Source: Bacteroidales bacterium
GTDB lineage: Bacteria > Bacteroidota > Bacteroidia > Bacteroidales > UBA932
Reading direction: 5' to 3'
NCBI GenBank assembly: GCA_016287075.1
Contig: JAEEVC010000031.1
Coordinates: forward strand, 1 to 33,279
DNA length: 33,279 bases
Under the pieces are notes generated by a model. That model was not told the DNA's origin. It was given only the letters and a program-made list of their open reading frames with translations, and ran no database searches. Shown here piece by piece: positions 22,520 through 30,921 of this stretch. The translations under genes were made by a program, and so were the position numbers. Positions within the stretch are counted from its first letter, which is position 1. Each line of letters starts with the position of its first letter.

Positions 22520-22831
22520 TTATTCCTCGACATACACGTCCTCGCCGGGGGCGGCGAAATGGAAGCGCTCGCGGGCGAAGGTTTCGAGGGAGTCCTTGTC
22601 GTGGGTGAGGAGGTCGATTTCCCGGTCCATGCTCCGGATTTCCTGCTGCAGGCGCTCGATCTGGCGCTCCTGGGCACGGCGTTCGAAGCCGGCGCGGATC
22701 CAGGTGATGATCCCGTTGCGGTAGACGAGGAGGATCACGAGGACGAACGCCGTCGCGATGACGGCGAATTTGGAGAAGGAGTGGTGGGCGCTGCTCCAGA
22801 GCGGATGCTCTTTTTTCTTCTTGTCGGCCAT
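22520..22831 (-). CDS. FtsB/DivIC-like septum formation initiator
   Basis: A 103-residue bitopic protein: a lysine-rich cytoplasmic start, one membrane segment (about residues 22-42), then a coiled coil (about 52-85, with ERRAQERQIERLQQEIRS) and a short acidic tail. The tail includes ETFARERFHFAAPGE, the family's common 'AR-x-x-x-x-x-x-PGE' end. These proteins join FtsL and FtsQ in the divisome. It is the first gene of the long minus-strand run, 19 bases before the AmgK-RapZ fusion. A weak minus-strand -7-like TAAATTCG at 22867-22860 is the only promoter candidate. Confidence 0.88.
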   Translation of the reverse strand: MADKKKKEHPLWSSAHHSFSKFAVIATAFVLVILLVYRNGIITWIRAGFERRAQERQIERLQQEIRSMDREIDLLTHDKDSLETFARERFHFAAPGEDVYVEE

Positions 22832-22868
22832 TTTCGGGGAATCGGTTCTTTATTCTCGGCGAATTTAG

Positions 22869-22876
22869 TAAATTTG
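22869..22876 (+). promoter_or_regulatory. -7 promoter element of the second nucleotidyltransferase gene
   Basis: TAAATTTG is a full TAnnTTTG match 45 bases before the ATG at 22921. It overlaps the symmetric AATTTA-G-TAAATT. No good TTTG lies 19-21 bases upstream. Confidence 0.5.
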
Positions 22877-22920
22877 CGAGGATTTCCCGAAAAAACCTGA
22901 TGAATTAAAGCAAATAAAGT

Positions 22921-23853
22921 ATGAAACCTACCCTCCTAGTCCTCGCAGCCGGCATGGGCAGCCGTTACGGCGGCCTCAAGCAGATGGACGGCCTCGGCCC
23001 CCACGGCGAAACCATCATCGACTATTCCATCCACGACGCCGTCGAAGCCGGCTTCGGCAAGGTCGTCTACATCGTCCGCGAATACTTCAAGGATCAGATG
23101 GAAGCGGCTGTGAAAGAGAAATATGCGGGCGTGAAGACCGTGGACGGCGAGCCGCTCGAGTTCGTCTTCGTGACCCAGGAACTCGATCGCATCCCCGCCC
23201 GTTTCACCCTGAATCCCGAGCGCCAGAAGCCCTGGGGCACGGCCCATGCGGTGCTGATGGCGAAGGACGTCATCCACGAGCCCTTCGCGGTGATCAACGG
23301 CGACGACTTCTACGGCAAGGAGTCCTTCCGCATCCTCGGCGACTGGTGCCGGGCTCATGAAAACACGGAGGGACAGTACTGCATCGTCGGCTTCCAGCTC
23401 GACCATACCCTCTCCGAATCCGGCGGCGTCTCCCGCGGCATCTGCTTCTATGATGCCCGGCAGCGCCTGACGGACATCGCCGAGCACCTGAACATCGCCC
23501 GCGAGGCCGACGGAAAGGTCTATGGCGACAACTCCGTCAACGGGGAGACCCATGTCGTCCTCGATGAAAAGGCCCTCTGCTCGATGAACATGTGGGGCTT
23601 CACCCCGGATTATTTCGACAAGAGCGCGGCCATCTTCGAGCAGTTCCTCGAGAAGAATGCGAACGAGCTGAAGAAGGAGTTCTATATCCCTTATGCCGTG
23701 GATGTGATGATCCGCGGGGGAGAGGCCGGGTGCGATGTCCTTTCGACCCCGTCCCACTGGTTCGGCGTGACCTACAAGGAGGACCGTCCGGCCGTGGTCG
23801 CGAAGTTCGCGGAACTTGTTGCCCGTGGCGTGTATCCCAGCCCGCTGTATTGA
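22921..23853 (+). CDS. Sugar nucleotidyltransferase family protein, substrate unknown
   Basis: A 310-residue protein with a nucleotidyltransferase fold. The nucleotide loop LVLAAGMGSRYGGLKQMDGLG is at the start, and a metal-binding INGDDFYG sits near residue 125, in place of the D-x-D of relatives. It lacks the strict G-x-G-TR-x-x-P-x-T signature of MurU/RmlA because a Tyr-Gly-Gly insertion takes its place, a pattern seen in a Bacteroidota/Firmicutes group of uncharacterised transferases. It is divergent from the cell-division and AmgK genes, so it may serve the same amino-sugar metabolism, but no substrate can be assigned. The next gene starts 1 base after its stop. Confidence 0.8.
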   Translation: MKPTLLVLAAGMGSRYGGLKQMDGLGPHGETIIDYSIHDAVEAGFGKVVYIVREYFKDQMEAAVKEKYAGVKTVDGEPLEFVFVTQELDRIPARFTLNPERQKPWGTAHAVLMAKDVIHEPFAVINGDDFYGKESFRILGDWCRAHENTEGQYCIVGFQLDHTLSESGGVSRGICFYDARQRLTDIAEHLNIAREADGKVYGDNSVNGETHVVLDEKALCSMNMWGFTPDYFDKSAAIFEQFLEKNANELKKEFYIPYAVDVMIRGGEAGCDVLSTPSHWFGVTYKEDRPAVVAKFAELVARGVYPSPLY

Positions 23854-23854
23854 T

Positions 23855-24784
23855 ATGGAACGCAGGAAGATCCGGAATTATGACCTGTACCGGGGGCATG
23901 CCTATTATGTCCCCGGCGTCGGCGGCATGTTCGCCCTGTTCGGCTGGTTCCTCCTGGGCGGCCTGCTGGGTGGCGCGGTGACCGCGATCCTGACCTATTT
24001 CCTCGGCGCGGAGTTTACGACGACCTACGGGATGCTCATCGTCTATCCGCTCCAGTTCATGCCCGCAATGATGTATGCCGCCTTCCAGAGCCGGAAGAAC
24101 GCCCTCTTCGAAAAGGGTTATGCGCTGGACAGCAAGCACTTCGGGAGATTTGGCTTCGCCCTCTGCGCCGTCCTCGTGGTCCTCGGTACGCTGGCGGTCG
24201 CCTTCGTGGGGGACATCCTCAATTACGGCAATTACCTCCTGACGGAGCGTTCGTCTTTCCTCGCGAAGATGTATGACCTCGTCCAGGACCAGATGAAGCA
24301 GCTGACCGGCGGTCCCATCTGGCTGTCGCTGCTGACGACGGCCGTCCTGGCCCCGGTCTTCGAGGAATGGCTCTGCCGCGGCATGGTCCTGCGGGGACTC
24401 CTGCAGAAAAAGAGCCCCGCGACGGCCATCGTCCTGTCGGCCCTCTTCTTCGCCCTGCTCCACCTCAATCCCTGGCAGGCGCTCAACGCCTTCATTATCG
24501 GCTGCCTTCTGGGCTATGTCTATTACCGGACGGGCTCGCTCTGGCTGACGATGCTGATGCACGCGACCAACAATGCGCTGGCCGTTGTGATGTCCCATAT
24601 CGACTCGCTCGAGGATGTGGAGTACTTTATCGATGTGATGTCCCCGGGCGCCTATGCGGCGGTGATGGCCGTCAGCATCGCGGTGCTCTGCGGGGTCATC
24701 GTCCTCTTCCGCCGGATCCCGCTCTCCCGTCCTCAGGGCAACTGCGACGAGGTGATCGAGGAACTCCCCGAGAGCGTCGCGTAA
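23855..24784 (+). CDS. CPBP family intramembrane (CAAX-like) metalloprotease
   Basis: A 309-residue multi-pass membrane protein starting at the ATG at 23855. The catalytic EExxxR motif is at Glu170-Glu171-Arg175 (FEEWLCRG). His203 (LLHLNP) and His236 in MLMHATNN supply the other site residues, matching the Abi/CPBP (Rce1-like) family. Membrane segments lie near residues 24-50, 60-76, 98-119, 155-170, 190-205, 210-223, 228-243 and 260-285. Substrates of bacterial members are mostly unknown. The start lies 1 base after the stop of the nucleotidyltransferase gene. Its last 52 bases overlap the 3' end of the convergent folP. Confidence 0.88.
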   Translation: MERRKIRNYDLYRGHAYYVPGVGGMFALFGWFLLGGLLGGAVTAILTYFLGAEFTTTYGMLIVYPLQFMPAMMYAAFQSRKNALFEKGYALDSKHFGRFGFALCAVLVVLGTLAVAFVGDILNYGNYLLTERSSFLAKMYDLVQDQMKQLTGGPIWLSLLTTAVLAPVFEEWLCRGMVLRGLLQKKSPATAIVLSALFFALLHLNPWQALNAFIIGCLLGYVYYRTGSLWLTMLMHATNNALAVVMSHIDSLEDVEYFIDVMSPGAYAAVMAVSIAVLCGVIVLFRRIPLSRPQGNCDEVIEELPESVA

Positions 24785-25572
24785 AGCGCCGCGGTCTCGC
24801 GGGCGGGACGGACGTCATGGACGCGGAGGATGGATGCGCCGCGTTCCAGGGCGGCCATGTGAAGCGCCTGGGTGGCCGGAAGGGCTTCTTCCGGTGTAAT
24901 GCCCAAGGGTTTGTAAATCATGCTTTTCCGGGAGAGGCCGACGAGGATCGGGCGGCCGAAGGCCCGGAAACGGCCGAGGTCCGCGAGGAGGCGGTAGTTC
25001 TGCTCCACGGTCTTGGCGAAGCCGAAGCCTGGGTCGAGGATCCAGTCGGAGATGCCATGGGCGGCGGCCCGCTCCGCGAACATTTCGAAATACCGGAAGA
25101 CGTCTTCCACGACATCGTCATAATCGGTGAGCGCCTGCATCGTCGCAGGCGTTCCCTTTTTGTGCATGGCGACGTAGGGGAGCCCGAGGGCGCCGACGGC
25201 CGGCAGCATGTCCGGGTCGTCCTCGCCGGCGGAAATGTCGTTGACAAGGAAAGGACCGATGGCTTCGAAGGCCTTCCGTACGACGGAGGCCCAGTAGGTG
25301 TCAATGGAGATTTCAAGGTCCGGAAATGCCTCCCGGATGGCCTCCAGGGCCGGTTGGAGGCGGGTCCATTCCACTTCGGCCCCGACGGGCCGGGAACCGG
25401 GCCGGGTCGAACAGGCGCCGATATCGAGGATGTCCATCCCTTCGGCGACCATCGCCCCGACGTGGCCGACGAGACGCTCCCGCCCGGCACCCAGCAGCCG
25501 GCTGGGGGCGTAGTAGGAATCGTCCGTCAGGTTGACGATGCCCATGATCCGTATGGGGGACGCCTGCTTCAT
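24733..25572 (-). CDS. folP: Dihydropteroate synthase
   Basis: A 279-residue enzyme of folate synthesis that joins p-aminobenzoate to dihydropterin pyrophosphate; target of sulfonamides. Family marks in order: GIVNLTDDS with Asn14, DIGACSTRPG (50-59), DTYW (91-94), NDISAG (111-116), MHKKGTP (136-142), DPGFGFAKT (180-188), GLSRKS (212-217) and RVHD (250-253). The usual N-x-TPDSF is NLTDDSYY, and DIGGESTRPG is DIGACSTRPG; both keep the key Asn and STRPG residues. The start at 25572 was chosen at the family's usual N-terminus, behind a strong promoter; the longer frame runs into the divergent tmk. Its 3' end overlaps the protease gene by 52 bases. Confidence 0.95.
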   Translation of the reverse strand: MKQASPIRIMGIVNLTDDSYYAPSRLLGAGRERLVGHVGAMVAEGMDILDIGACSTRPGSRPVGAEVEWTRLQPALEAIREAFPDLEISIDTYWASVVRKAFEAIGPFLVNDISAGEDDPDMLPAVGALGLPYVAMHKKGTPATMQALTDYDDVVEDVFRYFEMFAERAAAHGISDWILDPGFGFAKTVEQNYRLLADLGRFRAFGRPILVGLSRKSMIYKPLGITPEEALPATQALHMAALERGASILRVHDVRPARETAALYATLSGSSSITSSQLP

Positions 25573-25580
25573 TTTCGTCG

Positions 25581-25613
25581 CAAAAATAATTATATTTGCA
25601 GAATAAACGCAAA
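25581..25613 (-). promoter_or_regulatory. folP promoter
   Basis: On the minus strand TTTG (25613-25610), a 21-base spacer, then TATTTTTG (25588-25581). The start codon at 25572 would lie within a few bases of the transcript start, giving a very short leader. The -7 element lies 2 bases from the tmk -7 element on the other strand. Confidence 0.65.
25591..25598 (+). promoter_or_regulatory. tmk promoter -7 element
   Basis: TATATTTG, a full -7 match, 21 bases before the ATG at 25619. Its -33 region is weak. It lies inside the spacer of the divergent folP promoter, so the two cannot be occupied at the same time. Confidence 0.55.
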
Positions 25614-25618
25614 AAAAG

Positions 25619-26308
25619 ATGCTGGTTGTGCTGGAAGGCCTGGACGGGGCGGGGAAGTCCACCCAGGTCCGTTTGCTCAGAGAATACCTCACGTCTGTCT
25701 GCGGTGAATTGGAGTATATCCATTTCCCGCGGTATGACGCGCCCGTGTACGGCGACCTGATCGGCCGTTTCCTCCGGGGTGATTTCGGCGGCAACGACAC
25801 GGTCCATCCGCAGCTGGTCGCCCTCCTTTTCGCGGAGGACCGCCACGGCGCCGCACCGCAGATCCAGTCGGTGCTGGATGCGGGCGGGACCGTCCTGCTG
25901 GACCGCTATGTCTGTTCCAACATCGCCTACCAGTGCGCCAAACTGGCCGATCCGGCGGAACGGGAAGCCCTCCGGGACTGGATCTTCACGACGGAATACG
26001 GCGCGTTCTCCCTGCCGAAGCCGGATTTGAACCTTTTCCTGGATGTCCCCCTCGGCTTCGTCGAGGCCTCGCTGGCCGCCCAGCGGGAGGGGAGCGACCG
26101 CGACTATCTCCAGGGCGCTCGTGATATCCATGAGGCGGACATCGCCTTCCAGAAGACGGTCCGGGACATGTACCGGAAAGAGGCGGCGCGCGATCCCCGT
26201 TTCATCCGCATCGACTGTGCGGACGAACGCGGCGCGATGCTGCCGCCGGAGGCCATCTTCGCCCGGATCCGGGCTGTCGTCGATGCATTCATGAACCGCG
26301 CCCAATGA
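25619..26308 (+). CDS. tmk: Thymidylate kinase
   Basis: A 229-residue enzyme that phosphorylates dTMP to dTDP. The P-loop GLDGAGKST is at residues 7-15, the substrate motif HFPRYDAP at 35-42, and the DRY motif at 95-97 (LLDRYVCSN). The lid region EGSDRDYLQGARDIHE follows. The ATG at 25619 sits behind an A-rich leader as is common in Bacteroidota. Its TGA overlaps the ATG of the MauE-like gene (ATGA). Confidence 0.95.
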   Translation: MLVVLEGLDGAGKSTQVRLLREYLTSVCGELEYIHFPRYDAPVYGDLIGRFLRGDFGGNDTVHPQLVALLFAEDRHGAAPQIQSVLDAGGTVLLDRYVCSNIAYQCAKLADPAEREALRDWIFTTEYGAFSLPKPDLNLFLDVPLGFVEASLAAQREGSDRDYLQGARDIHEADIAFQKTVRDMYRKEAARDPRFIRIDCADERGAMLPPEAIFARIRAVVDAFMNRAQ

Positions 26309-27480
26309 AACCCTCCTTGTTGAAAATCAGTCGCTTCTGCGCAATCCTCGTCGGACTTGTCCTGCTGGCCTCGGGCCTGCTCAAACTGCTGGATCCGGTC
26401 GGGACGGGCCTGATTGTCCAGGAATACTGCCGTTTCCTCCACCTGGACTTCCTGTCCGGGGTGGCCCGCTGGGCCGGCGTCGCCCTGGCCCTGCTGGAGT
26501 CGGTCCTCGGTACGGCGCTTCTTACCGGTGTCTATCGCCGGGCCACGGCTGTCGCCACACAGATCCTCCTGGCGGTATTCACCCTGATCACCATCCTGCT
26601 GGTCGTCTTCAAGCCGGAGATGGACTGCGGCTGCTTCGGGGAAGCCGTTCATCTGACCCATTCCCAGAGCCTGCTGAAGAACCTCATCCTGCTCGCACTG
26701 GTTGCGGTCGCCTTCCTGCCGTTCAAGGACCTGGGGGAGCCGAAAAAGCGGAAGTACTATGCTTTCTGGGCCGTTTTCGCCGGCCTGGCGGTTGCTGCGG
26801 TCTATAACCAGTTCCACCTGCCGGCCGTCGATTTCACGGAATTCGCGCCCGGCAACGAGCTGTTCGCTTCCCGGGATGATTCCCCGGAAGAGGCGGATGT
26901 CTTCGTCGCGCACGTCTATGAGCGGGATGCCCAGACGGGATTGTTCCCCGCCAACCGGCTGCCGGATTCCACCTGGACCTTCGTCCGCCTGGATACCGTC
27001 AGCCGCAACACCCTCCGGCTGGATGTCAGGGGGGCGCTGCTCTCCTTCCGGGATGCGGAGGGGAATTACCGCGATGCGGATGCGGCCCGCGGCAAGGTCG
27101 TGCTGCTGTCCGCCTATGAGCCGGAAAGACTTGACTGGACGGGCGTTCCCGCTTTCATCGAGTCGGTCTACTCGGCCGGCGCCGTGCCGATGCTGCTGGT
27201 GACGGATCTTTCGTCCGTTCCTGCCGGGCTGCAGGACCAGGCCTTCGCCGCGGACTACAAGACCCTGATCACCCTCAACCGCTCCAATGGCGGGGTGACC
27301 TATCTGGATGACGGCCTGATTGTCCGCAAGTGGCATGCCCGGGCGCTCCCTTCCGAGGGGGACCTGTCCTACTTCGCCGGGCTGGACGGCATCGAGGGGG
27401 CGGTCCGCTCCGTCAACGAGGGCCGTCTGCGGGCGGAAGGGTACCTGCTGTACCTGTTGGCAGTCCTGATCCTGCTATAA
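26305..27480 (+). CDS. MauE/DoxX-like membrane protein
   Basis: A 391-residue protein with four N-terminal membrane segments (about residues 8-27, 55-75, 83-102 and 122-140) of the DoxX/MauE type. The MauE mark DCGCFG is at 107-112, just after the third segment. A further membrane segment (about 153-167) is followed by a soluble domain (about 168-365), and a last segment is at 375-391. MauE-type proteins are linked to redox and disulfide handling, and the paired cysteines fit that. Bacteroidota members with a fused C-terminal domain are uncharacterised. It starts inside the tmk stop (ATGA overlap), so translation is probably coupled. It ends 6 bases inside the convergent WbqC-like gene. Confidence 0.75.
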   Translation: MKPSLLKISRFCAILVGLVLLASGLLKLLDPVGTGLIVQEYCRFLHLDFLSGVARWAGVALALLESVLGTALLTGVYRRATAVATQILLAVFTLITILLVVFKPEMDCGCFGEAVHLTHSQSLLKNLILLALVAVAFLPFKDLGEPKKRKYYAFWAVFAGLAVAAVYNQFHLPAVDFTEFAPGNELFASRDDSPEEADVFVAHVYERDAQTGLFPANRLPDSTWTFVRLDTVSRNTLRLDVRGALLSFRDAEGNYRDADAARGKVVLLSAYEPERLDWTGVPAFIESVYSAGAVPMLLVTDLSSVPAGLQDQAFAADYKTLITLNRSNGGVTYLDDGLIVRKWHARALPSEGDLSYFAGLDGIEGAVRSVNEGRLRAEGYLLYLLAVLILL

Positions 27481-28116
27481 TCGCTTGAGATAGAGGATGC
27501 TGTCCGGACCTTCATTGAACAGGAGGTCCATGATGGACAGGTTCGGGAGAAAGCCGTATTTCGCGGAAAACACCTGGAAATAGGGCCTGTCGAGTCCCAG
27601 GTCCCGGAGGACCGTGTCCGGCCGCTTCGGATGGATCCGTTCCCGCCAGTCGTCCGGTGCGCCGGAAGGGAGCGCGTATTCCACGGTCGGCTGCAGCGTG
27701 CAGGCGATGCCGGTCTTCCCGAGAAAGAAGCGGATCAGCGAGAGATTCAGGTCGAACAGCCGCTCCGGGCGCCGCTCTAGGACGGCGAACAGGTCCTCCC
27801 GGTAATGGTCGTAATAGGCGGAGGTATGGTAGGCGGCATCGACCGCCCGCTCCGTCCGGAGCATCCAGGGCGTCTTGTAATCGACGCGGATTTCCGCGAT
27901 GCCCCGCCCTTCCCCGTGGACGACGGGGACCTGCAGCATTTCGACGCCGTTCGCCCCGGCGATGTAACAGCGGTTGCGGTAGCTCTGTTTCTGGTAGTTC
28001 TCCGCGGCCTCCAGGCGGACCACAGACGGAATAACCCTGTCCGGAGACAGGGTCATTTCGCGTGCCGCCAGGGCGAACCACGCCAGGGGCGGACAGTATG
28101 CGGTGGAGAGCAGCAC
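27475..28116 (-). CDS. WbqC-like family protein
   Basis: A 213-residue protein. The start is a GTG at 28116-28114 that shares its first G with the TAG stop of lpxA (TAGTG); no ATG fits, and the family's opening VLLSTAYCPP follows at once. The marks YQKQSYRNRCYIAGANG and LQVPV belong to the WbqC family, first noted in O-antigen clusters. The biochemical role is not firmly known; a part in surface polysaccharide or lipid A-linked glycan synthesis is suspected. The coupling to lpxA supports an envelope role. The last 6 bases overlap the end of the convergent MauE-like gene. Confidence 0.85.
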   Translation of the reverse strand: MLLSTAYCPPLAWFALAAREMTLSPDRVIPSVVRLEAAENYQKQSYRNRCYIAGANGVEMLQVPVVHGEGRGIAEIRVDYKTPWMLRTERAVDAAYHTSAYYDHYREDLFAVLERRPERLFDLNLSLIRFFLGKTGIACTLQPTVEYALPSGAPDDWRERIHPKRPDTVLRDLGLDRPYFQVFSAKYGFLPNLSIMDLLFNEGPDSILYLKRL

Positions 28117-28928
28117 TAATCGACCTCGGCCTTCTCTCCCGGCTTCATCGCGCGGATGATGCCGCGCTTGGAACCCCGGATGAAATTGAGGATGGTGTCG
28201 CGCTCTTCGCTCTGCGGGAAGCCGGACTCGATCTTGGCGAGGGCGTCGGAGACGTTCATGCCCTGGAAGTAGATCGTGTCGTAGATGTCCTTGATGTTGC
28301 GGATCTGGTCGGTGGTGAAACCGCGGCGGCGGAGACCGACGATGTTGATGCCGACATAGCACACCGGATCGCGGCCGCAGAGGGCGTAGGGCGGGATGTC
28401 CTTGTTGATCTTGGACCCGCCGCCGATCATCGCGTGGGCGCCGATCTTGGAGAACTGGTGGGCGACGGTGCTGCCGCCGAGGATGGCCCAGTCATCGACG
28501 TCGGTCTCGCCGGCGATGCCGACGTAACTGACGAGGATACAGTGGTTTCCGACATTGCAGTCATGCGCGATGTGGCAGTAGGACATGATCAGGGTGTCGT
28601 TGCCGATCCGGGTGACGCCCTTGCCGCTGGCCTTGGTGCCGCGGTTGATGGTGGCGCATTCGCGGATGTTCACGCGGTCACCGATCTCCACCCAGGTGAT
28701 TTCCCCTTCGAACTTGAGGTCCTGCGGGATGGCGCCGACGACGGCGCCCGGGAACACGGTGCAGTGCTTCCCCATCTTGACATAGGAGAAAATCGTGGCG
28801 TGCGGGAGGATCTTGGTGCCTTCCCCGATTTCGACGTTGTCGTCGATGAACGCGTACGGTCCGACTTCGACGTCGTCGGCGAGTTTCGCGTTCGGGCTCA
28901 CGGTTGCGAGCGGATGGATCTTGGCCAT
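28116..28928 (-). CDS. lpxA: UDP-N-acetylglucosamine O-acyltransferase
   Basis: A 270-residue hexapeptide-repeat enzyme for the first step of lipid A synthesis, which moves a 3-hydroxyacyl chain from ACP to UDP-GlcNAc. The repeats run from about residue 5 to 190. The catalytic His122 is in HIAHDCNVGN, followed by the C-terminal helical part from about 195. The length matches the family. The start lies 7 bases after the lpxC stop. In many Proteobacteria fabZ sits next to lpxA; here neither side has it. Confidence 0.96.
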   Translation of the reverse strand: MAKIHPLATVSPNAKLADDVEVGPYAFIDDNVEIGEGTKILPHATIFSYVKMGKHCTVFPGAVVGAIPQDLKFEGEITWVEIGDRVNIRECATINRGTKASGKGVTRIGNDTLIMSYCHIAHDCNVGNHCILVSYVGIAGETDVDDWAILGGSTVAHQFSKIGAHAMIGGGSKINKDIPPYALCGRDPVCYVGINIVGLRRRGFTTDQIRNIKDIYDTIYFQGMNVSDALAKIESGFPQSEERDTILNFIRGSKRGIIRAMKPGEKAEVD

Positions 28929-28935
28929 AAAAACT

Positions 28936-29847
28936 TTATTTGAGCAGCGCCCGGAGGGCTTTCGCTGCCTGGGTGTTGAGGGTATGACCCGGCTTGTATG
29001 CCGTCACGCGGGCGTTGAGGAAGCCGCCGGTAAGCCTCATGTCGCCCATCAGGTCGAGGAGCTTGTGGCGTCCGCATTCGTTGGAGAAGCGGAGCCGCAG
29101 ATTGTTGAGGTAACCGCTGCGGGTAATCTTCAGCGCCGGGCGGTTGAACAGGCCGGCCAGGCTGGCCAGCTGCTCGTCCGACACCGGGTACTCGACAATC
29201 ACGATCGCGTTGTCCACGTCGCCGCCCTTGATGAGGTTGTTCTTGAACAGGAACTCGATCTCATGGAAGAAGACGAACGTGCGGCACACGCCGATTTCGG
29301 ATGCATAATCCGTGCCAGCGTCCCAGTGGGCGGTCTGGACGCCGAGGACGCGCGAGTTGAAATCCACGGTCACATCCATCGAAGGCGCGCCGGCCGGTTC
29401 GATGCGGATCCAGGAGCCGGATTTCTCGTCCTTGACCTCGACGGTCTCGGGAATGTCGATATAGGCACGCGGAACGCCCTGGTCCACAGGCGTATCCGCG
29501 CCGATGGCCTCGACATAGAAGCGTGCGCTGCCGTCCAGGATCGGGACTTCGATGTTGTCAATCTCGATGAGGGCATTGTCGATGCCGAGCCCGGTCAGGG
29601 CGGAGAGGACATGCTCGACGGTGACGACGGAAACGGGCCCGTCCGCGAGCGTGGTACTCCGGGCGGTCGAGGTGACGTTCTCGGCCAGGGCGCGGACCTG
29701 TGCGTCTTCCCCGAGGTCGGTCCTGCGGAAGACGATGCCGCTGTCCGCCGGGGCGGGCTTGAGGGTCATCCGGGCCGTCGTTCCGGTGTGGAGGCCCTTT
29801 CCTTCAAATGTATATTCTCTGGCAAGCGTTTGCTGGTTCGCGTGCAT
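28936..29847 (-). CDS. lpxC: UDP-3-O-acyl-N-acetylglucosamine deacetylase, stand-alone
   Basis: A 303-residue zinc enzyme that performs the committed step of lipid A synthesis. Zinc ligands His79 (TVEHVLSAL), His261 and Asp265 (GRHKLLDLMGD), base Glu78 and His288 (KPGHTLN) are all present, so it should be active. Bacteroidota usually encode LpxC fused to FabZ (about 460 residues). Here the stop after KALRALLK is followed within 7 bases by lpxA and no FabZ sequence is present. It has a strong promoter at 29881-29911 and heads the lpxC-lpxA-wbqC-like unit. Confidence 0.96.
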   Translation of the reverse strand: MHANQQTLAREYTFEGKGLHTGTTARMTLKPAPADSGIVFRRTDLGEDAQVRALAENVTSTARSTTLADGPVSVVTVEHVLSALTGLGIDNALIEIDNIEVPILDGSARFYVEAIGADTPVDQGVPRAYIDIPETVEVKDEKSGSWIRIEPAGAPSMDVTVDFNSRVLGVQTAHWDAGTDYASEIGVCRTFVFFHEIEFLFKNNLIKGGDVDNAIVIVEYPVSDEQLASLAGLFNRPALKITRSGYLNNLRLRFSNECGRHKLLDLMGDMRLTGGFLNARVTAYKPGHTLNTQAAKALRALLK

Positions 29848-29880
29848 GATGCTTTATCTTCGTAAACTTCAAAAAGTCTG

Positions 29881-29911
29881 CAAAGATAATAAATATTGGG
29901 TGAGTTCCAAA
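29881..29911 (-). promoter_or_regulatory. Promoter of the lpxC-lpxA-wbqC-like unit
   Basis: Minus-strand TTTG (29911-29908), a 19-base spacer, then TATCTTTG (29888-29881): a full consensus match. The -33 sits two bases beyond the lpxD stop codon, so lpxC and lpxA can be expressed apart from lpxD. The leader is about 27 bases. Confidence 0.75.
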
Positions 29912-29912
29912 A

Positions 29913-30902
29913 TTATTCCTCGCCGGCCTGCTTGAACCGGGCGTAGGCCTTCATATAGGTGCGGACCGGGATGACCGGGGAGCCGACAAGCACCTCGCCG
30001 CTCTTGCGGATGTTGCCGATGACGCCCGCCTGCGCGCCCAGGGTCGTGTGGTCGGCGATCTTGATGTGGCCGGCGATGCCGACCTGGCCGCCGAAGATGC
30101 AGTTCTTCCCGATGGTGGCGGAGCCGGCGATGCCGCACTGGGCTGCCATGACGGTGTTGTCGCCGATCTGGACGTTGTGGGCGATCATGCAGAGGTTGTC
30201 GATCTTCACGCCGTTGCCGATGATGGTGGATTCCATCTGGGCGCGGTCGATGGTGGTGTTGGCACCGATCTCGACGTCGTTGCCGATGACCACGTTGCCG
30301 AGGTGCTCGATCTTCTCCCAGGTGCCGTCCGGTTTCGGGACGTTGCCGAAGCCGTCCGCGCCGATGACGGCGTTGGCGTGGATGATGACGCGGTCGCCGA
30401 TGACCATCCCGGGATAGATCCGCACGCCCGGATAGAAGATGCAGCCGCGGCCGATCCTGCAGTCGTCGCCGATATAGACATGTTCATAGATGACGGTGTC
30501 GTCCCCGACGGTCGTATGGTGGCCGACGTGGGAATAGGCGCCGACATAGACGTTCCGGCCGAATTTCGTCGTGAGGAAATAGTGGGCCCGGAGGCTGCGG
30601 TGGCGGCCGCTCTTGCGCTTTTTCTTGGCGGCGTACCGGAGCAGGTCGGCGACGGCCGTGTACGCGTTCTCGACGCGGATCATCGTCGCGGCGACCGGCT
30701 GCTTGGGCTCGAAGTCCTTGTTTACCAGCAGGATGCTGGCCTTGGTCTCATAGACGTACTGTTCGTATTTCGGGTTGGCGAAGAAGCAGAGGGAACCGGG
30801 TTTTCCGTGCTCGATCTTGGCGAAGCGGGTCGCCCGGGCGTTTTCATCGCCGTCGACCGTTCCCTTGAGCAGCTGCGCGAGCTGTTTCGCTGTGAATTCC
30901 AT
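29913..30902 (-). CDS. lpxD: UDP-3-O-(3-hydroxyacyl)glucosamine N-acyltransferase
   Basis: A 329-residue trimeric hexapeptide-repeat enzyme for the third step of lipid A synthesis. The N-terminal uridine-binding domain (about 1-105) has [15 protein letters not shown]. The left-handed beta-helix follows (about 110-290), with IGADGFG at 180-186 and the catalytic His242 in [10 protein letters not shown] short C-terminal helix ends the chain. It is divergent from rimP, with abutting promoters between them. Confidence 0.96.
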   Translation of the reverse strand: MEFTAKQLAQLLKGTVDGDENARATRFAKIEHGKPGSLCFFANPKYEQYVYETKASILLVNKDFEPKQPVAATMIRVENAYTAVADLLRYAAKKKRKSGRHRSLRAHYFLTTKFGRNVYVGAYSHVGHHTTVGDDTVIYEHVYIGDDCRIGRGCIFYPGVRIYPGMVIGDRVIIHANAVIGADGFGNVPKPDGTWEKIEHLGNVVIGNDVEIGANTTIDRAQMESTIIGNGVKIDNLCMIAHNVQIGDNTVMAAQCGIAGSATIGKNCIFGGQVGIAGHIKIADHTTLGAQAGVIGNIRKSGEVLVGSPVIPVRTYMKAYARFKQAGEE

Positions 30903-30921
30903 TCTATATTTTTATTTACGG

